A stretch of 64,000 bases of DNA from Lojkania enalia (lineage: Eukaryota; Ascomycota; Dothideomycetes; Pleosporales): contig ML986627.1 in NCBI GenBank assembly GCA_010094045.1, forward strand, positions 117,186-181,185. Reading direction: 5' to 3'. The notes under the pieces were generated by a model. That model was not told the origin of the DNA, did no database searches, and saw only the letters and a program-made list of their open reading frames with translations. Below, piece by piece: positions 22,009-33,273 of this stretch (the first letter of the stretch is position 1; each line of letters begins with the position of its first letter). The translations under genes and the position numbers were made by a program.

Positions 22009-24234
22009 ATGGTTGACTCCATTGCCCCTCAAGCCAACTCCAGTGGCGCGCACGGAGTCGGAGCTGGCCCGCAGGTGCTCAGCACCACTAACGAATTGGA
22101 AGTGATAGTGGGTCCATTGCTCAACTACAGGCGCATGAGCACCGAGAATGGACAGGGCACCTGGTACGGAAGCGTCCTCGTAGTCACAACACCAGGCCAA
22201 ACGGCACCAGAATTGAATCTTTCCCACGTCGGCCCTACTGATCCGAACGAAGAAACAGTGCCATCAGCGCCCGGCAGCCGGTCTTTTCATGGTGAGAAGC
22301 TTTACGAAGACACCAACAAAGCATTCTGGCGCTTTACGATTGACCTGCCTTTCCAGCAATACGAGGCGCGCTGGGAATACAAGATCAAGGGCCTGACTTA
22401 TGTGGATGAGGCAAAGTCGCAGAAGCCTCAGATCTTCGTCGTCCCATCAATCACCCAGTCGATGCGGATCCTCTTCCACTCCTGCAACGGCTTCAGCGTC
22501 GGTACCGACATCGACGCTTGGTCTGGACCGGCCCTGTGGAATGACGTCCTTCGTATGCATGCCCAAAAACCGTTCCATGTCATGATCGGTGGAGGCGACC
22601 AGATCTACAATGATGGCGTCCGGGTCGATGGTCCTCTGCGGCCGTGGACGGACATTGGCAATCCGCACAAACGAAGGGAGTTCCCTTTCGATGAGAAGAT
22701 GCGTGCCGAGTGCGACGAATACTACTTCAACAACTACGTACGGTGGTATGGTCAGGCGCCCTTCTCACATGCCAATGGCCAGATCCCCCAAGTCAACATC
22801 TGGGACGATCACGATATCATCGATGGTTTCGGCTCTTATACAGATCACTTCATGCGATGCGCCGTCTTCAGAGGCATTGGTGGCGTCGCGCACAAGTACT
22901 ATCTGCTCTTTCAGCATCATCAGGCTCCTCCTAAAAGCACCTTCACCACCGACGCGCCAAACACAGTGAACGTGGGTGCTGAAGGCACAACCCCCGCAGA
23001 CCCGGCGCAGCTTAAGAACACCTTTGTTATGACCAATGACGAAACCGATTCTTCATATATCATCGGCTCGAAGCCGGGCCCATATGTAGAAGAATGTAGT
23101 CGGAATATCTACACCCAATTGGGTGCGCGGATTGCTTTCGTTGGTATTGATGCACGCACTGAGAGAACCCGTCATCAAATCAACTACCCTGAAACCTACA
23201 AACAGATCTTTAGCCGCCTGGATAAGGAATTTTCAGCAAACAAGGATCTGAAACACCTGGTTTTGCTCCTCGGTGTGCCTATTGCATACCCTCGTCTGCA
23301 ATGGTTGGAAAACATCTTCTCTTCCCCCATCATTGCTCCTATTAAATTTCTTAACAAACGCTTCGGTTTCGGTGGCAGCATTTTCAACAAGTTCGATGGC
23401 AATGTCGATCTTTTGGATGACCTAGACGACCATTATACTGCTCACCAACATAAACACGAGCGACGTGATTTGATTCATATGCTGCAAGGCTTTTCCAAGA
23501 AGCACTCTGTTCGAGTCACGATTCTTGGCGGAGACGTCCATCTAGCAGCCATTGGTCGCTTTTACTCCAAACCTAAGCTCGGCATCCCGGCTGAGCAGGA
23601 CTTTCGCTACATGCCCAACATTATTAGCTCAGCCATCACAAATAAGCCACCTCCAACTGCTGTCGCGAACCTTCTTGCCAAGCGTAACAAGATTCATCAC
23701 CTCGACCACGATACGGATGAGACGCTGCTCGAGATCTTCGACCGTGACCCAGGACATGGCGACAAAACGAATGAAGCTACTAACGGGGCGACAAATGGTA
23801 CGACAAATGGCAATGGCAAAGTCGGCAAGAAAACTGCCGATAGCAACCATGCAACAATGCCCTCTCGCAATTACGCCATCATTGCTGAGTCAAATCCGAC
23901 TCCTACCAAGACTTCCTCGGCGCTGGCGCCAGCACCAGCGACTGCCTCAGCTCCGGCAACGGACGGAGAGGCTCTTGTGCATACTTCGGCCCCACCAGAT
24001 GCGAAGGCGAACGCTAGAAAGCCCATCCATGTTGGCGAAAATAGCGCAGGCACAAGCCACCCGGCCGCCAGTGGATTGACTGCTACTGGCCTATGCGGAC
24101 AGTACGGACTTGATGTCACACTTCGCGTTGAGATTAGCCCATCTGATAAGGAGGGCCATACGGATGGGTATGGCTTCTCTATCCCGGCACTTGAAGTCGG
24201 CACTGCGTATACCGATCACGGCTCCCGATGGTAG
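22009..24234 (+). CDS. PhoD-like phosphatase-family protein
   Basis: A single uninterrupted reading frame of 741 aa. The metallophosphoesterase core of the PhoD-like family is clear: GGGDQIYND with D197, NIWDDHDIIDG (W265-D269), and GGDVHLAAIGRF with D509 and H511. These would coordinate a binuclear metal centre. The N-terminal 170 residues form a beta-rich lead-in ending in ILFHSCNGFSVG. A low-complexity tail from about residue 585 is rich in Thr, Asn, Ala and Pro (TNGATNGTTNGNG) and precedes a conserved-looking end (LCGQYGLDVTLRVEISPSD). There is no signal peptide, so it is probably intracellular, unlike bacterial PhoD. Fungal members are mostly uncharacterised, and the substrate is unknown. 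Confidence 0.88.
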   Translation: MVDSIAPQANSSGAHGVGAGPQVLSTTNELEVIVGPLLNYRRMSTENGQGTWYGSVLVVTTPGQTAPELNLSHVGPTDPNEETVPSAPGSRSFHGEKLYEDTNKAFWRFTIDLPFQQYEARWEYKIKGLTYVDEAKSQKPQIFVVPSITQSMRILFHSCNGFSVGTDIDAWSGPALWNDVLRMHAQKPFHVMIGGGDQIYNDGVRVDGPLRPWTDIGNPHKRREFPFDEKMRAECDEYYFNNYVRWYGQAPFSHANGQIPQVNIWDDHDIIDGFGSYTDHFMRCAVFRGIGGVAHKYYLLFQHHQAPPKSTFTTDAPNTVNVGAEGTTPADPAQLKNTFVMTNDETDSSYIIGSKPGPYVEECSRNIYTQLGARIAFVGIDARTERTRHQINYPETYKQIFSRLDKEFSANKDLKHLVLLLGVPIAYPRLQWLENIFSSPIIAPIKFLNKRFGFGGSIFNKFDGNVDLLDDLDDHYTAHQHKHERRDLIHMLQGFSKKHSVRVTILGGDVHLAAIGRFYSKPKLGIPAEQDFRYMPNIISSAITNKPPPTAVANLLAKRNKIHHLDHDTDETLLEIFDRDPGHGDKTNEATNGATNGTTNGNGKVGKKTADSNHATMPSRNYAIIAESNPTPTKTSSALAPAPATASAPATDGEALVHTSAPPDAKANARKPIHVGENSAGTSHPAASGLTATGLCGQYGLDVTLRVEISPSDKEGHTDGYGFSIPALEVGTAYTDHGSRW

Positions 24235-24704
24235 ATTGGTGTTCCTTTTTTGTATTCCTCTTTCCAAAGGGGCAAGGAGTAGAGCAAGGATAACCTTAAA
24301 ATAGGAGTCGAAATGTTCGAGGACTTTTATACCACGTTGAGGAGGTAATATAGGGGAAAGGACACAGGTGGAAAGAAGCCTGAGACGGCAATGTCATGGT
24401 TATACTTGATTGGTTTTCTATACCCTTATCGTTTGGCCAAGGTTTTGTTTAGTGTACCATGTTATATTAAGTATGTCGTCTTTCTCGGTCACATCGAAGT
24501 CATATGTTTTTTAATTAAAACAAAAAGCTAGCCAGCAACCGATTGTGTGCTTGCTGTATGCTGGAGCCATCCTCTGGACCATCTCTCAGGAATGCTAGGC
24601 ACCCATGATATTCATGGCTTTTCAGAGCAATGAGATGCCGATGTTGCGTAGCGTATCTGAGCGCTGTTTGAGAGTCTGGGTTGCATTTGGCATTCTCAGG
24701 ATGT
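24235..24704. terminator. Convergent 3' region between the PhoD-like and transporter genes
   Basis: A 470-nt gap where two genes end face to face. It is AT-rich, with TTTTTTAATTAAAA near 24505-24520, and should hold both polyadenylation regions. No gene is seen. Confidence 0.4.
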
Positions 24705-26413
24705 CTAATTCCGCACTCTTTGCAACACACGCTTTCTCGTGTAAAAGAATAGTACACCAATTGCCCATATTCCAATGAGAATTGCCGCTTGAGTAGGCGC
24801 GAAAATTGCCCCACGGATGACTACGAAGCCGCTAATAAGCGCGAAGATGATTGGGATAATAATCAATGGCTTGACTGGGCGATGGAGGGTAGGTTCTCTC
24901 CAGCGAAGAATGATGTCGCCAAGGACAGTGAGGAAGAAGAATGTATATTCGCCTAAGCCGTTGAACGTAAGTAATATCCGCATATTCGCGCCAAGGATAT
25001 ATATCGCCGATAGGAATGTTGATAGGACGAGTGCATTTCTGAGCAAGGTATTAGCTACGACAGACAATAAGAGAGGGGGGTACCTACATTGGCGACTCCC
25101 CCTTATCCATGGCAGCATTTATATTTTCCTCCCTAGAATTGGCCTTGGATACTTTCCATCGTCCCAAGTGACCTATAGTTCCGAAGATCTTAGGAAGCCA
25201 ATTTTTGTTTGAGGCTGCTACGGTCATTCGGCCGGCAACGAATGAGTTTCCGAGAGCAGAGCCCGCAATCACGAAGCATATCAGCACTGTAGCAAAATAG
25301 GCAACGCCTTTTCCGAGGAAATGTGTTACAGCAGTCTTCAGGTTGACATGTTAGTCAATGCAAGTGTCCAGTAAAAGAAGTGAACGCTTACCACTGCAGC
25401 CGCATCAGTAACTGAAATCACCTTCCACGGTAATAGCACGTAATAAACGGCATTGGCAGCGACATAGCAAATGATAATTGTTGGGATGGCCGTGTTGATA
25501 GCGAGAGGCAGTTGCTTCGACGGATTGCGGAGCTCAGCTGCGACATAATTTGCCTATCAAACTTCTAGTCAGTAAAGCTGAGGCATAATGCCAGAGTGTA
25601 ACAGACCTTGTCCCATCCAGAGTATGCCCACAGAGCACCGTACAAGGCCGCGCAGTAAAACCCGAGGCTCTCCCAAGTAGTTGCACGTCTCCATTCAAAT
25701 CTCCTTCCATCTGGCAGAATTGAGTCTCTTGCTTCAAACCAATCTCTCCTGCGCCAATCGCCTCCTCCTAAATCCTTGTGATTGCCAAAATATATGAAAA
25801 CGACCGTAAGCCCAGCGACGATGAGCAAAGAGATTGACAGCAACTTGACCGCGACGAAGAAATTTCCCAGCCGCGTACTCGTCTTCGTGCTAATCGAATT
25901 TGCCATACCAACCGCAGCTAAGACCAAGAGAGACAGAAGTTTATGCGTGATCGGGGGTTCAGGAGTATTGATGCCCAGCGAAGAATAAATCGACTCCACA
26001 AAGACAATGCTCAAAATCGCCAAAGTCGCTGGCATTACTGCTACAATCCAGGACCATGCAGCCAGGAACCCGAAGACTTCGCCATAGATATGTGTAAGGT
26101 AAGGTTGGATGCCACCTTCTCCAGGAAATGCGGCGCCAAGCTCCGCCATCGTCAACGCTCCAGTCCATGCCAGAACACCGCCGAGGAGCCATATGAGAAG
26201 AGCTGCACCCGGAGATGGCACATTTGCGTCCACAGGGCCGGGTGATGAGAAGACGCCAGATCCGATGACGATGCTGATGAGGAGGGCGAAACCGTCTAAC
26301 GCGGATAGTTGGCGTGCGAATGTACCCCGTGACAAGTTCTGATCATTTTCGCGGGACCCAGCGTTAGAGGGTCCCTCATCTCTTAACAAAGGTGTGACCT
26401 CGGAAGACGCCAT
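24705..26413 (-). CDS. APC-superfamily amino-acid transporter (LAT/methionine-permease type)
   Basis: This family moves amino acids across the plasma or vacuolar membrane using ion gradients or exchange. Four exons on the minus strand (26413-25607, 25553-25392, 25335-25088, 25038-24705) splice in phase to 516 aa, with about 12 hydrophobic helices. Helix 1 carries the broken-helix substrate motif IVIGSGVFSSPG, followed by LGGVLAWTGALTMAELGAAFPGEGG, typical of L-type transporters and fungal methionine permeases (MUP1 group). Later segments include YSGWDKANYVAAELRNP and SPINALVLSTFLSAIYIL, the latter assembled across the last intron. The N-terminal tail MASSEVTPLLRDEG is cytosolic and contains a dileucine-like TPLLRDE, often a sorting signal. 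Specificity is not predictable. All four exons are intact. Confidence 0.92.
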
Positions 26414-27156
26414 TTGAGCGGCGGAGTTTGGACGTGAGCTGCTGCTTGGTATTGGACGTCTCGAGGCTAGTTATGTAAGATGCCGAGGTATGGCGTGCTA
26501 ATTGGGTCACATGCCTGGCTTTCTCATATTCGTCGCATTGAGTATTAGCTGATAACGGTGGATCCCTCCTCGTCTATATTACTCCACAGTTCATCAAGAT
26601 AGCGCTCTGTGGTTGCAATGGGAGCAGGCAGATACAGGCTTATACGTATCTAAAAACCTATTCACGACGATGGGCAAAGCGCTAAAACTTCCTCACAACG
26701 CCCTAATATTTAGTTGATAGAACAAGAACTAAGAGGGATGCTTAATTATAATTTTCAGAAGCTGTCTAGGGAGAACAGAATGCCTCGTTGATCGGAGGCA
26801 ACGGAGCTCATTTCAACAGATCCTGCGAGATACCAGCCTTAGTTGTTTCAAGTGGTTGCAAAAATAGTCAAGATACAATTTCCGATTTAGATGACTTACA
26901 AGCACGCTAATTTGTTTTAAATCGCTTGTGAATAATCCACGATCCATATCCGTAAAGATTGTCCAGCCACTCTAGGGCCCACCTAACGAGTCCGATATCC
27001 CACTTTTTCCGCCCCCGCTCGCGATTTCTCCCCCTCGCGTTCCGAATACTGACGCCGTCTATCGTCACAAGCTTACTCGAATTGTATGTACTAAGGCATA
27101 AAGAACGAGAAACAGGGACAGGTTAGTGTACGAGCCGCATTGCAATTAATATCATC
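26414..27156. other. AT-rich intergenic DNA between the transporter and a pseudogene
   Basis: Contains the transporter promoter at its left end. The rest has only broken frames. No gene or element is recognised. Confidence 0.4.
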
Positions 27157-27540
27157 ATGCCTTCCGATCCTATTCCAGTTCTACTCTGTGGCAAGATACC
27201 CGCCCACCAACAAGCAAGCAGCGAAATCATCAAACCGGAATTCCAGAGTCCATCAAAAGCTTCTACTGAACACCATTTCCCTGACATCGCTCAGTTATTA
27301 AAACCTACGCGTCGGTTGAGGCCGCAAATCCCTCAATCTCGATCTTGTTGTCTTCTTCAGCTAAGCTAGGAAATATCAACGGCACCGAGTACTCTAGAGC
27401 CTAAAGTCATTATTATGGGCGGCGGCTTTTCCAATGAAGATCTTGAAACAATCTACGATAGGGTCGAAGGTGCAAAGAGCATCCCTACTCAATCATGACT
27501 CCGTATAACAGTACAAAAAAAGACCCCGGGATTGATACTT
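27157..27540 (+). pseudogene. Frameshifted remnant of a small fungal hypothetical protein
   Basis: The start looks genuine (ATG 27157, MPSDPIPVLLCGKIPAHQ). The first frame closes after 70 codons, but protein-like sequence continues in other frames. From about 27300 a shift at an A run opens a frame reading LKTYASVEAANPSISILL and then KLGNINGTEYSRA. A second shift near 27400 is needed to reach PKVIIMGGGFSNEDLETIYD, where the sequence again looks conserved until about 27490. The motifs PVLLCGK at the start and PKVIxxGGGFS in the middle resemble a family of short uncharacterised ascomycete proteins. Two frameshifts with no intron borders between them argue for a dead gene rather than missed splicing. 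I do not know the function. Confidence 0.55.
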
Positions 27541-27996
27541 ACTGGGTCTGGTGAGTACGCAAAATCAGTAATAGTGACCGTGGTATACAGAGTGTTGCTC
27601 ATCCACGACTGCTGGCCCTCTTTATGGGTCCATTGTGTATCTTGCGTCTACAAAATCATGGCTTACTGTAACCGGTGAGATTTCATTGTCTATTGCCAAA
27701 CTATTTCCTCGTGCTCACCGTCACTCTCTCCGTTTTGGTCTGAAATTGCCCCAGCACAAACTTTGTCACTTATTTTAATCTTACTTTACCTTATACAAGC
27801 CGATTGCTTTCACCATTATATCCTTATCATAGCCACAATTGGAATACTCATGCCACTGTCGCGGGAGAATGCACACTGTGGCTGTCACGTGGTTACCTTC
27901 CACTAGCGCGTCTCCAGACGGGTACCTACATCACTATCTAACTCAGCGCCTTTCTCTGCGCAGCCCGCATTACAGGTCTACAGTCGGCTCAAAAGC
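27541..27996. promoter_or_regulatory. Upstream region of the C2H2 finger gene
   Basis: No gene seen. The DNA between the pseudogene and ATG 27997 probably holds the promoter of the finger gene. No specific site is recognised. Confidence 0.35.
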
Positions 27997-29491
27997 ATGA
28001 TGCAAAAGGGAATGAATCGTTTCGCGCTTTTGGGCTCCGACGAGGAGGGCATCCCAGTCCCTAAACTAGACAACGGCATTGCACCTTGGGCTCAGCAAGC
28101 TTTCAACGACGATGAAGCCGGATGGAAAGAAGTCAAATCGCGCAGCGTACACGTCAACAGGCCAAAAACGCTCGTCATCCGGAACGACAATCAACGACCA
28201 ACAAGATCTGCTCCGCGCCAATACTCGGTTTCGAACCCTATCAAGAACGCCGGAAACACTACTCCCACTACAACCTTGCCCCCAAGCAATCACAATAGGA
28301 CTGAGAAGGCTTACAATACTTACGAGAACTGGTGTGGCGTGTGCCAGTTGAGGCTCCCCATAAAAGCGGCACTTCTTACACACATGAAGCAGAATCGGAA
28401 CCACGAGAACTATTGCAATCTCTGCAAACGCATCTTCAAGGATAGAAATGGACTTCAGAATCATGTCGACAATGCTCTTGGTCACAATATATTCTGCAAT
28501 ATTTGCCTGAGTGCTTTCAATAACATCGGTGGCCTACGGAACCACTTTGAAAACAACTACGCCGTGGGTCATGAGTTCGTTTGCCTAGTGTGCTTGATCG
28601 CGTTCAGGTCCCGAAAGGACATGGATCATCACCTACATACAGCTATCAAGCACGTTTGGTGCAACACTTGCCATCGCCGATTCCGCAATCAGGATGAACG
28701 AGATGCGCATTGGATAAAGACAACCAAGCACAGACACTGCATGCAGCCGGGGTGCGAGTTCGACGCTCCAGACAGCGAAGTCCTCTACCAGCACCTCAGA
28801 GAGGATCATTACCAATGTAATGGTTGCCATGTGGTATTCCCTAGCAAGACGAAACTCACAGCTCATCTTGAATCCTGCTTCAAGTGTCCAGAGTGCGACT
28901 TTTGGACCAAAAGCCAAGGTAACCTATCCAACGTAAGTGAATCCAACAAATTCCCTTGGACTATTATCTCACTATCTACCATAGCACATGACAAAGCACG
29001 CCCCATCCGTGGTAGAATGTTGGGCATGCGCAATACCTTTCAAAACTCATAGCAGCCTCATCAATCATCTTGAGTCGGGAAATTGTATCAAATTCCCAAA
29101 TCCCAATTGTCTTACCCAAATGCTCGGTGAATGGTGGTACTCACCACTTTATATGGACCTCGACATCCACGCTCAAATTCGGACTCGTAAGCTCAACATT
29201 GAGGAGATGATGCTCTGGGTAAGAGAAGGGGCGCTCAAGCCTTATATTTGCCGTGGGCATGGTTGTGAAAAGACCTTCAGTTACCTCAGCTCTCTACTTT
29301 TGCACGTCGAGAGCCGAGCTTGTGGGTGGGAAATTGCAACGTTGGGCCTCGACATGCTAGAGCGGGATTTTAAGCGCAAGTTTGGATTTCCTGAGAAACG
29401 CATTACGTACTTTGACTTGGAGTCAAATGGGGAGAGCCGCGAGGATTCCACCACGGAAGGATCTCAGTCGGGCGGTGGCCAATTGAACTAA
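27997..29491 (+). CDS. Multi-finger C2H2 zinc-finger protein
   Basis: Two exons (27997-28932, 28985-29491) give 480 aa. The N-terminal 105 residues are polar and basic. From about residue 112 there is a run of C2H2-like units: WCGVCQLRLPIKAALLTHMK, YCNLCKRIFKDRNGLQNHV, FCNICLSAFNNIGGLRNHF, FVCLVCLIAFRSRKDMDHH and WCNTCHRRFRNQDERDAHW, then YQCNGCHVVFPSKTKLTAH. The second His is often spaced by 5 or more residues (NHVDNALGH), closer to U1-like or RNA-binding fingers than to classical DNA-binding ones. The second exon adds CWACAIPFKTHSSLINHLES and a late finger CRGHGCEKTFSYLSSLLLHV. A nuclear or RNA-associated role is inference. Three nearby ATGs (27997, 28000, 28012) are possible starts. The product is otherwise uncharacterised. 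Confidence 0.8.
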
Positions 29492-29519
29492 AAACTTACT
29501 AGGTGCTTGCATTGTTCTT

Positions 29520-29722
29520 ACCTTGGGAAATGGTGGTATATCATACGGTGCAGCGTAACCGTACTTCACAATGACGCTTGAGTCATACTCCAGATAGATG
29601 TAAGGAGAGAGATGCCATGTCAGACCAGCTAAGATCGGCGGCGTTCCGAATCTTTGCTTGCATAGGGTAATCAATCGAAAAATCTCAAGATCAAGAAATA
29701 TTAAAAATGATTGGTTGATCAA
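29520..29722 (-). pseudogene. Possible isolated exon resembling a kinase N-lobe (APH-like)
   Basis: A minus-strand stretch of about 65 codons reads GTPPILAGLTWHLSPYIYLE followed by SSVIVKYGYAAPYDIPPFPK and ends exactly at a good donor (AAG|GTAAGA). The VIVKYG pattern resembles the ATP-binding strand of aminoglycoside/choline-kinase-like proteins, which are abundant in fungi. No start codon lies in frame and no following exon is visible, because the 3' side runs into the C2H2 gene. It may be a leftover exon or chance. Confidence 0.25.
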
Positions 29723-30357
29723 CTAATAACTTTTTGCTTGTCTCGTAGCACATTTTGAAGACGGCTCGGCAATTACAGACCTACACAATGCTTTACCGAG
29801 GACAATCTTCAATTTGAGAGCAACAATCGTGTCTCAACGCCTAATATTGAAAAATTTCGCGAGGGTCCATAACCCCTCGTGCCTTTTTTTGTTGATTCCG
29901 TGTGTTCCAAGGGTCTCTCGATCCATGAGCTGGATTTAGAAGCCACTGTTTGGGTCACGTTTCTCACTGTCAATATGGCGTAATTCATGAAGAAGAGCAA
30001 AGATATTTGCATCTATAGCTTTCAATCGACACTATGCACATAAAAGAGGAGCCAAATAATATATTCCAACCAACTACCGAAGATAATTGTTCGGTGAGAA
30101 TGCAGCAGAGCTACTAATCACCTGACCACACGCTCTTTGTCATCGATGGTCATTTGACTTTATGGGTTACAGCCGTCTGCTAATATCGCTTTAAATCGGG
30201 ACGTAGTGTTCCTGTCACTAGAAACACATGAGTTAACAGTGACGAGCGGGCTCGTGATGTTCCGTAACCCTGCAGCGGACGACGCTGAAACTTAAGAACA
30301 AAGGAAAAGGTTCTTCCAGCACTACCCCAGCTAAAGCGTTCTGCCACGCTCCTAACA
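29723..30357. other. AT-rich intergenic DNA upstream of a nuclear-type gene
   Basis: No gene seen. It includes the promoter and leader of the gene starting at 30358, preceded by a purine-rich stretch and ACTACCCCAGC. Confidence 0.35.
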
Positions 30358-32118
30358 ATGGCCGATTCTGTCGATCAATTTCGGGGAAATGAACAGACCG
30401 AGCTCGATATAGCTGTGCAGGAAGGCATACTCAACGACGATGATACCCTGAATCAGCTTGTCGACCAGAAAGAGAAATTCCTCAACTTGGCGACTCCGGA
30501 CTCTGAGCTGTATGGAAAAGTGGAGGCCGTGTTTAACAATGCTTTGGCTAAAGCTAAGACTCCTAAAAAGGCCGTTGGCGAGATCCTCCAGCAGGCTATG
30601 ATGGTTGCTGAGAAGTTGTTCATGAACGTTGAACTGGCCGAAATTAGGGCGCGGAATGGAGAATCCGGAACCGAAGTGCCTGCTGAAGAGCCGCCCAATT
30701 CGCAGGCTTCAAGTTTAGCCAAGAAGTCACGCGGCTGGAACCTTGCATTAGCCCGGGCTACAAAAGCAGCAAAGGCCGCACAAAAGAAGGTATGCTCTCT
30801 CCATCTAAGTCTTACGACCGGTTTGCTGACTGCGAAAGGCTGAGACTAGAGAACCTTCTACATTCACAAAGAAGCCACGCAGGGTAAATACAGGGGTAAC
30901 AGGTACTTCAAGGCCTACTAAGGTTGCCGCGAATGCTTCGTCTCCTATATCTATCGTTAAAAATCTATATGCTGATCACTGACAGGCTGAAACTGAAAGG
31001 GTAAAACCCGAAGCTCAAGAAAAAGTAAGCACCCTAGAGAGCGTTGAATTAAAGACTGGCAAGGTTTTCACCTCTCCGCCCACGGACCAGCAGCAATGCG
31101 AGCAGAATACTGACCCTGCGCGTAATAAGCTAGCCAAAATGTTCTCTACACTGAAGGTAAAAGTTTCCGCCACGCCTTTTTTTTTTTTTTTTTTTGGACT
31201 CGTGACTTACGACGCAAGCAGGCTGTAACTGAGATGCGCGAGTCTAGCAGCTCTCTGACTACACCTGCAGCCAAACCCGCAGGATCTGCAAGTATAACGA
31301 GCCGGATTGCAACCTCCGACGTCGCTACTCTAGAAGGCCAGACTGAAAAGGATACACCGAGTGAGAACACGACTACCACGATGCAGAGAGTCGACACAGA
31401 GGTGACCAACGCCAACAATACAGCTCCAACCAAAGCCAATACAATCCCCACCAACACAAACGCCGCCTCGAAGGCTAAGCCTAATACCACCCAAGACACC
31501 CATCCCATACCCTCAAAAACCAAACTGAAACGCAAAGCATCCGGCTCAACCCAAACCTCCGACCCAAAGACCAAGCGCCCAAAGAAATCTTCGCTATCGA
31601 CTACCCCCGCCGTCGCAGACAAGCCCTCTACCTGGCCATCCACCTACGGCCGCCCCAACCCCATCTTCTCCGCCAGCCTCTCCAACACCTTCCCGCCTTT
31701 CCCATCCTACAAGCACCACCTCGCCATCCCCTACTTGCAGCAAGGCCTCGAACTTGGCATCTCCAAAGTGCGCGCCAACTTCCTCCTGAGCGACCCATCG
31801 CCGGACCGTACTATGTCGTCCATATTGGAGCACCTCGACTACGGAATCGCTCCCGATCGCAAGCTATGCAGGCAGGAGAGGAGAGCGCTGCGTGGTATGG
31901 AGTGGCTATTTAGGATGCTAAAGATCGGCGCCACGAAGTGGAAGGAGGCGAGCGTGCTCGAGGTCGTCGAGGCTGCGGAGCATCATATGCTGGACGAGTG
32001 GGAGATGCAGATTTTTTGGTTGAACAATGTCGAGCCCCGGTGCGTGAAGAGGTATCAGTGGATCGTAGAGAAGGGGAGGGAGAGGAGGGGGAGAAGGGAG
32101 AGGGCCAAGTCGGGGTGA
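30358..32118 (+). CDS. Basic, probably nuclear protein of unknown function
   Basis: Four exons (30358-30789, 30839-30883, 30986-31156, 31222-32118) keep one frame for about 514 aa. The N-terminal 100 residues are helical and acidic (ELDIAVQEGILNDDDTLNQL). A long disordered Lys/Thr/Ser-rich middle carries nuclear-localisation-like clusters (KTKLKRKASG, PKTKRPKKSS). From about residue 370 a conserved-looking C-terminal domain begins (YGRPNPIFSASLSNTFPPFP, YLQQGLELGISKVRANFLLS, YGIAPDRKLCRQERRALRGM) and the protein ends in RRGRRERAKSG. Exons 2, 3 and 4 all start with a similar codon series (AETRE, AETER, AVTEM). Intron 3 holds a T run of about 19 nt. I recognise no named domain. A chromatin or RNA role is only suggested by composition. 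Confidence 0.65.
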
Positions 32119-33273
32119 AATGTAAATGATCGGTGAGAAATGGAGGTAGGAAGTTTGCGGTTGATTGGGTTTGATGACTTTGCCTTACTGGCGATGGGAT
32201 GGCTTGCATCTGCTCCTATCGGGACCAATGGTGAAAGATTATCTCCTGGAGACAATGTCGAAGCAATAAGCTTGTCCGATTGTAATATGAGGTTTTTAAT
32301 GGGTATAGTGGTCTCGTGACGCATTATGGCATTCGGTTTTGCAAGATATCTAGCGTATTACATCTGCTTTTGCTGAGAGTCACTGATGGTTGGGATGAAT
32401 GGCTCCTACGTGTCGAAGTCCTGATTATCTGTGAGTTATAGTCTATTGGTCAAAGTAGACTGGTTTCTCAGCTGTTTGCGGGGATTTTCTCTTGGATCTT
32501 TCCACGTTCTATGGGGGTAATATGTCAACGACTGTAACACAGTGCAAATAGTGTTAAGCGCAAATGCGCAAATTAGTGGCTTTGTAGGGCATGTAGTGAG
32601 AGAGAGGACCATATTGAGAGGTTGTAAAACGAAGACAAGACATGAGTCAAGAAGATGCAAGGTAGAACTGGGCTCAAAGCGAACAGAAGTGAGATATCAG
32701 GCCAGCTGACTGAGGATACCCAAAAAGCGTTACGTCCCTAATTTTTTTCCGGCCATGCATTTAGTCCTCATACATAATCTCTCTATTCATTGAAGCCGGC
32801 AAATATATGAGCCCTCCCACACATATTTGCGCGCATAGCTGTGGATATCTTACGGTTGAGCGCCTTGGCTCCGCAACTCCGAATCCAAAGCTTTATGGAG
32901 AGGGGAAAAAAAAAATAAAAATAAAAATAAAAAAAAAAACTACAAGAACGAGAGTCTAGAATACATGTAAGCGCTGGATAATGTATCCAGGCGTACGGGA
33001 TATTGCCGTGGACCCCAAAGACTAATCTCGGAATCGGCGCCCGAAGTCTTTGGTCATGACACTCTTCCTGTTAGCCATTAGCCGTTGGCGAAGATGACGT
33101 CTAAACCAAGGACTACTCTTCGGTAACGGACAACATCTACAACAGGTTTAGTGATCCACGGACCCTGTAGAGCTAACGCACGTGCTGAAATGCGCCAAGC
33201 GAAGCGGCGTATGCAATATCTCACCCACGTCGTGCCAGGCTGTACCAACTCTTCTTGGACAATTCCACCAAGC
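32119..33273. terminator. Convergent 3' region with A/T low-complexity tract
   Basis: About 1.15 kb between two genes ending face to face. A low-complexity tract of A runs broken by single T lies at 32906-32939. The DNA just beyond the regulator's stop (33078-33272) stays open in another frame, but no coding claim is justified. No gene seen. Confidence 0.4.
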
